Below are positions 61,551 through 64,000 of a DNA stretch of 64,000 bases, in pieces (within the stretch, counting starts at the first letter, position 1; every line of letters starts with the position of its first letter). The notes under the pieces were generated by a model. The model saw only the letters and a list, made by a program, of their open reading frames with translations. It did not search any database and was not told where the DNA came from. The translations under genes and the position numbers were made by a program. The stretch spans positions 912,524 through 976,523 of the forward strand of contig NZ_FOIB01000003.1 of the NCBI RefSeq assembly GCF_900111765.1, given 5' to 3'. This DNA comes from Myxococcus fulvus. Its GTDB lineage: Bacteria; Myxococcota; Myxococcia; Myxococcales; Myxococcaceae.

Positions 61551-62147
61551 ATGGGCGCCCCTATGACAAACCCTCGACTCTCGTGGCACCTGAGCATCCC
61601 CGCCCTCGCCGCGCTGTTCCTCCTCGTGGGCCCGCCCGCTATGGCCCAGAAGTCGATTCCTCCCGAGAAGGCACCTGCCAGCCCCCTCGCGATGACGGCG
61701 AAGAAGCTGGACGACACCACCTACGTGAAGGTGACGTACCACTCGCCCCGCATCCAGGACCCCAAGACGGGCGAGAAACGGCAGATTTTCGGCAAGCTCG
61801 TCCCCTACGGTGAGGTGTGGCGCCTGGGCGCGAACCAGGCCACGGAGCTTACCACCACGGGTGACATCGAACTCGCCGGCAAGAAGCTCGCCGCCGGTAC
61901 CTACTCGCTCTTCACCATTCCCCAGGCTGACAAGTGGACTCTCATCGTCAGCAAGGACGTGGGCCAGTGGGGCGCCTACAAGTACGACAAGACGAAGGAC
62001 GTGCTGCGCGTGGATGTTCCCACGAAGAAGTCCGCCGACACCTACGAGGCCCTCACCATCACCGTCGATGAGAAGACCCCCGCGCTCAACTTCGCCTGGG
62101 AGAACACCCAGGTCTCCGTCCCCTTGAGCGTTGCCAAGAAGAAGTGA
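61551..62147 (+). CDS. DUF2911 exported protein
   Basis: A 198-residue protein with a signal peptide (LSIPALAALFLLVGPPAMAQ, cleavage after AMA). The ATG at 61563 is an equally likely start. The mature domain is DUF2911: VKVTYHSPRIQDPKTGEKRQ, IFGKLVPYGEVWRLGANQAT, ELTTTGDIELAGKKLAAGTY and SLFTIPQADKWTLIVSKDVG. The motif YG..WR.GAN is the family hallmark. DUF2911 proteins are periplasmic, beta-rich and of unknown function, common in Bacteroidetes and myxobacteria. It is followed by the leftward gene remnant next to the IS element. Confidence 0.9.
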   Translation: MGAPMTNPRLSWHLSIPALAALFLLVGPPAMAQKSIPPEKAPASPLAMTAKKLDDTTYVKVTYHSPRIQDPKTGEKRQIFGKLVPYGEVWRLGANQATELTTTGDIELAGKKLAAGTYSLFTIPQADKWTLIVSKDVGQWGAYKYDKTKDVLRVDVPTKKSADTYEALTITVDEKTPALNFAWENTQVSVPLSVAKKK

Positions 62148-62200
62148 CCGCCATCGCCGCGGCGTCGGGTGCAGGTCAGCGAACCTCGCCTCGCCCGCTG

Positions 62201-62320
62201 CTACTCCAGCTTACGCTGGAGCTTCGCCAACAGGTTGAGTGCGTCCAGCGGCGTCAGGTAGTTGATGGCCGCCAACCTGAGGGACTCCCAGGCCTTCTGA
62301 TGCGACGCAGGCAGCGCGGG
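62201..62320 (-). pseudogene. 3' end of a leftward gene cut by the IS66 element, resembling the MutS C-terminus
   Basis: Reading leftward from the IS boundary, 39 codons run to a TAG at 62201-62203 with a coding-like composition. The end YLTPLDALNLLAKLQRKLE resembles the LTP..AL..L..L element at the extreme C-terminus of the mismatch-repair protein MutS (E. coli ends with DSLTPRQALEWIYRLKSLV, from memory). The rest of the gene would lie beyond the right end of the IS, outside the window. If the assignment holds, the insertion removes only about the last 40 residues. CTCCAGC-TTAC-GCTGGAG at 62204-62221 could be its terminator. The match is short, so the identity is tentative. Confidence 0.42.
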
Positions 62321-62340
62321 GTAACCGTCCGGCGAGCGAC
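62321..62340 (+). repeat. Left terminal inverted repeat of the IS66 element
   Basis: GTAACCGTCCGGCGAGCGAC. The GTAA start is the conserved tip of IS66-family terminal repeats. The matching right repeat is outside the window, so the length of the repeat cannot be confirmed. Confidence 0.7.
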
Positions 62341-62389
62341 GTGGCGGGAGGGATTGCCGGGGTAGCAGTCGTGGTGGACCCTGGCCGGA

Positions 62390-62704
62390 ATGTCGAAGCC
62401 GGTTGAGAAGCAGGAGTGGATCCAGGTCGCCGAGGCCTTCGCGGCGAGCGGCCTGACGCAGAAGGAGTTCTCCGCACAGCGAGGGTTGAGGCTGAGCACG
62501 CTGCAGTCGTGGGTATACCGGCGCCGACGTCAGCGCCCCCGAAAGACGCAGGAGGTGCGCCTGCTGCCGGTGGAGGTCTCGACCATTGCACCGCCGAGTC
62601 CCGCGCTGCTTGAGGTGGTGCTGGCCAGCGGAGCACGGCTGCGGTTCCCCTCGGGCGCCGACATCGACTACGTGGCTCGGCTCATCACGGCGCTGGGCAG
62701 GTGA
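62390..62704 (+). CDS. tnpA: IS66-family TnpA accessory protein
   Basis: A 104-residue DNA-binding accessory protein. The N-terminal half is a helix-turn-helix (WIQVAEAFAASGLTQKEFSA, LRLSTLQSWVYRRRRQ) as in the OrfA/IS3-like InsA region of IS66 TnpA. The C-terminal half has PALLEVVLASGARLRFPSGA, the usual end strand pair. The length matches the family. It is followed at once by tnpB. TnpA and TnpB are needed with TnpC for transposition of typical IS66 elements. No frameshift or stop was found. Confidence 0.88.
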   Translation: MSKPVEKQEWIQVAEAFAASGLTQKEFSAQRGLRLSTLQSWVYRRRRQRPRKTQEVRLLPVEVSTIAPPSPALLEVVLASGARLRFPSGADIDYVARLITALGR

Positions 62705-62707
62705 GGC

Positions 62708-63073
62708 GTGTTCACGCTTCCGGCGTCCGGGCGCGTGGTGCTGGCCACCGAGGCGGTGGACATGCGCAAGTCGATTGATGGCCTCATGGCGGTGGTGAAG
62801 TCCGCCTGGGGTGAGGACGTCTACTCCGGCCACCTCTTCGCTTTCATCTCGAGGAGAGGCGACCGCATCAAGGTGCTGACGTGGAGTCGGGGAGGCTTCG
62901 TACTGCTGTACAAACGGCTGGAGACGGGCCGCTTCCGACTGCCGAAGGTGGACGCGGACGCGAGTGCGGTGCACCTGGACGCGACGCAGTTGGCGATGCT
63001 GCTGGACGGCATGGACGTCGCCGACGTCAAACGCTCGCCCGCCTGGACGCCACCCGGGCGCACGTCCTCGTAG
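62708..63073 (+). CDS. tnpB: IS66-family TnpB (IS66 Orf2-like)
   Basis: A 121-residue protein of the IS66 Orf2 family, starting with GTG 3 bp after tnpA. Diagnostic segments are VVLATEAVDMRKSIDGLMAV, HLFAFISRRGDRIKVLTWSR and GGFVLLYKRLETGRFRLPK. The family name TnpB here is unrelated to the RNA-guided nuclease TnpB of IS200/IS605. Its biochemical role in transposition is not established. Its TAG is one base before the presumed tnpC GTG, so the three genes are probably translated together. Confidence 0.92.
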   Translation: MFTLPASGRVVLATEAVDMRKSIDGLMAVVKSAWGEDVYSGHLFAFISRRGDRIKVLTWSRGGFVLLYKRLETGRFRLPKVDADASAVHLDATQLAMLLDGMDVADVKRSPAWTPPGRTSS

Positions 63074-63074
63074 C

Positions 63075-64000
63075 GTGACGACAGGCCGTGGCGCGGCGAG
63101 GTGTTGGCACCAGGTGCCACGCGAGCTGCCCCAAGACCACTTCTGTCCCTGGCGTGAGGAAGCCGAGGAGCTTCGCGAGCGGATGACGTCGCTGGAGTCG
63201 AAGATGGCGGCGCTGGAGCGACGTGTCTTCGGCCGCAAAACGGAGAAACTGCCTCCGGTGGCCAAGGAGTTGAAGCCGTCGTTCACCTCGCCGGAGCAAG
63301 AGGCGGCCCGGGCCGCGAGCGCCCTGCGGACGCGGCGCGAGCGCGCGGCCCGAAAGGCCGTCGGGGCCGTGGAGCGCGAAGTCCCGCACGAGGTGCCCGC
63401 CGAGGAGCGGCGCTGCCCGGCGTGTGGCAGCGAGGCACTCAAGCCCCTGGGAGAGGGGCGCCGGACGGTGGTGTACGAATACGTGCCGGCCTTCTTCGAG
63501 AAGCAGGTGCACGTGCAAGAGGTCCTGGCGTGCGCCTGCGGCCGAGGCGTCGTCACCGCGCCCGCGCCGCCCAAGGTGGTGGACAAGGGCGAGTACGGGC
63601 CGGGCCTCCTGGCGCACGTCGTCGTCTCCAAGTGCGCGGACGCCATGCCCCTGCACCGCCTGGCCCAGCGGATGGAGCGCGGCGGTGTCCCCATGAGCCG
63701 CAGCACGCTGACAGACCTCTTCCACCAATCCGCCGAGGTGCTGCTGCCCTTGTCCTCTCACCTCCTGCAGTACATCTCCTCGGCGGAGGTGGTGTGGGCG
63801 GACGAGACGCCACTGCGCGTGCTGGACGTGAAGAAGACGCGCCGGGGCTACCTCTGGACGTTTCTCACCCAGACGCCCCAGGGCGAGTGGCTCATCGGCT
63901 ACCGCTTCAGCCTGGGCCGGGCGGGCAAGACGCCCAAGGACGTGCTGGGCGGCACCACGGGCGCGCTCGTGGTGGACGGGTACACCTGCTACAACGCGGT
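63075..64000 (+). CDS. tnpC: IS66-family TnpC transposase, N-terminal part
   Basis: The first 308 or so codons of the DDE transposase, open to the window end. The GTG at 63075 is chosen from its position one base after tnpB; a later ATG at 63183 is possible. Visible parts are the leucine-zipper-like coiled coil (EEAEELRERMTSLESKMAAL) with VFGRKTEKL, the zinc finger (CPACGSEALKPLGEG and CACGRG), the linker DAMPLHRLAQRMERGGVPMS, and the first catalytic Asp in VVWADETPLRVLD. A later Asp is in LVVDGYTCYNA. No disruption is seen, so the element may be active. Confidence 0.9.
   Translation, partial: MTTGRGAARCWHQVPRELPQDHFCPWREEAEELRERMTSLESKMAALERRVFGRKTEKLPPVAKELKPSFTSPEQEAARAASALRTRRERAARKAVGAVEREVPHEVPAEERRCPACGSEALKPLGEGRRTVVYEYVPAFFEKQVHVQEVLACACGRGVVTAPAPPKVVDKGEYGPGLLAHVVVSKCADAMPLHRLAQRMERGGVPMSRSTLTDLFHQSAEVLLPLSSHLLQYISSAEVVWADETPLRVLDVKKTRRGYLWTFLTQTPQGEWLIGYRFSLGRAGKTPKDVLGGTTGALVVDGYTCYNA

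Larger units (their letters stand above)
62321..64000 (+). mobile_element. IS66-family insertion sequence, left part
   Basis: It begins with the IS66-type terminal sequence GTAACCGTCCGGCGAGCGAC at 62321 and carries the three-gene order tnpA-tnpB-tnpC of the family. The right end and the 3' part of tnpC lie beyond the window. Elements of this family normally duplicate 8 bp of target; the 8 bp before the end are AGCGCGGG. The genes appear intact so far. Confidence 0.88.

Noticed and set aside
62708..63073. RNA-guided nuclease TnpB (IS200/IS605 type)
   Set aside because: The sequence is the IS66 Orf2 family, which shares only the name TnpB; no RuvC motifs are present.

Overview
The window is high-GC DNA with strongly G/C-biased third codon positions, many lipoproteins and secreted hydrolases, several AraC-type regulators, PD40/SBBP propeller proteins, a KGG stress protein and few operons. 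This gene mix and layout fit a myxobacterium of the Myxococcus/Corallococcus type. That is an inference from gene content; there is no rRNA or other marker in the window to settle it.

Layout. 1-6.7 kb: the 5' part of a Xer recombinase, a membrane protein, a Sua5/YciO-type protein, two translationally coupled CPA2 antiporters with a small PII-sized gene upstream, a KGG stress protein and a TVP38 membrane protein. 6.7-14.6 kb: lipoproteins, a patatin phospholipase, a solitary TrpF-like protein, a 960-residue surface protein made of carboxypeptidase-regulatory-like repeats plus PDZ, and a class I terpene synthase that overlaps it tail to tail. 14.8-21.2 kb: a formate dehydrogenase operon (catalytic subunit, four-cluster Fe-S subunit, NrfD membrane subunit). 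Its catalytic gene is split by an in-frame TGA at the selenocysteine position, followed by a hairpin that looks like a bacterial SECIS element. A decayed copy of the start of this gene lies 1.1 kb upstream, with a small lipoprotein gene between the copies. 21.3-23.2 kb: a 2OG-Fe(II) oxygenase, a small AT-richer repeat island and a lipoprotein.

23.4-29.3 kb: a leucine catabolic operon (isovaleryl-CoA dehydrogenase, then both methylcrotonyl-CoA carboxylase subunits) with a divergent AraC-type regulator. 29.3-31.2 kb: a LytS/LytTR-type two-component pair. 31.4-37.6 kb: NlpC/P60 protein, secreted protein, two coupled FlgO/CsgG-like proteins and an SBBP lipoprotein. 37.7-44.2 kb: MFS transporter with phased 21-bp repeats upstream, cytochrome P450 and pyruvate carboxylase. 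44.2-54.8 kb: M28 peptidase fusion, a predicted beta-solenoid protein, S1 protease, HEAT protein, two AraC regulators, a PD40 lipoprotein, and an NmrA/DUF1772 pair. 54.8-62.1 kb: N-acetylmuramoyl-alanine amidase, DUF3592, an intergenic triple repeat, a DUF3616-like lipoprotein, an unusual 606-residue protein with Cys-rich modules and two PD-(D/E)XK-like signatures, a CAP lipoprotein and a DUF2911 protein. 62.3 kb to the end: the left part of an IS66-family element that has interrupted a leftward gene whose remaining tail resembles the MutS C-terminus.

The strongest points for follow-up are the selenocysteine formate dehydrogenase with its decayed duplicate, the tandem nuclease-like protein at 59.0-60.8 kb, and the IS66 insertion into a possible mutS. 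No tRNA, rRNA or CRISPR array was seen.
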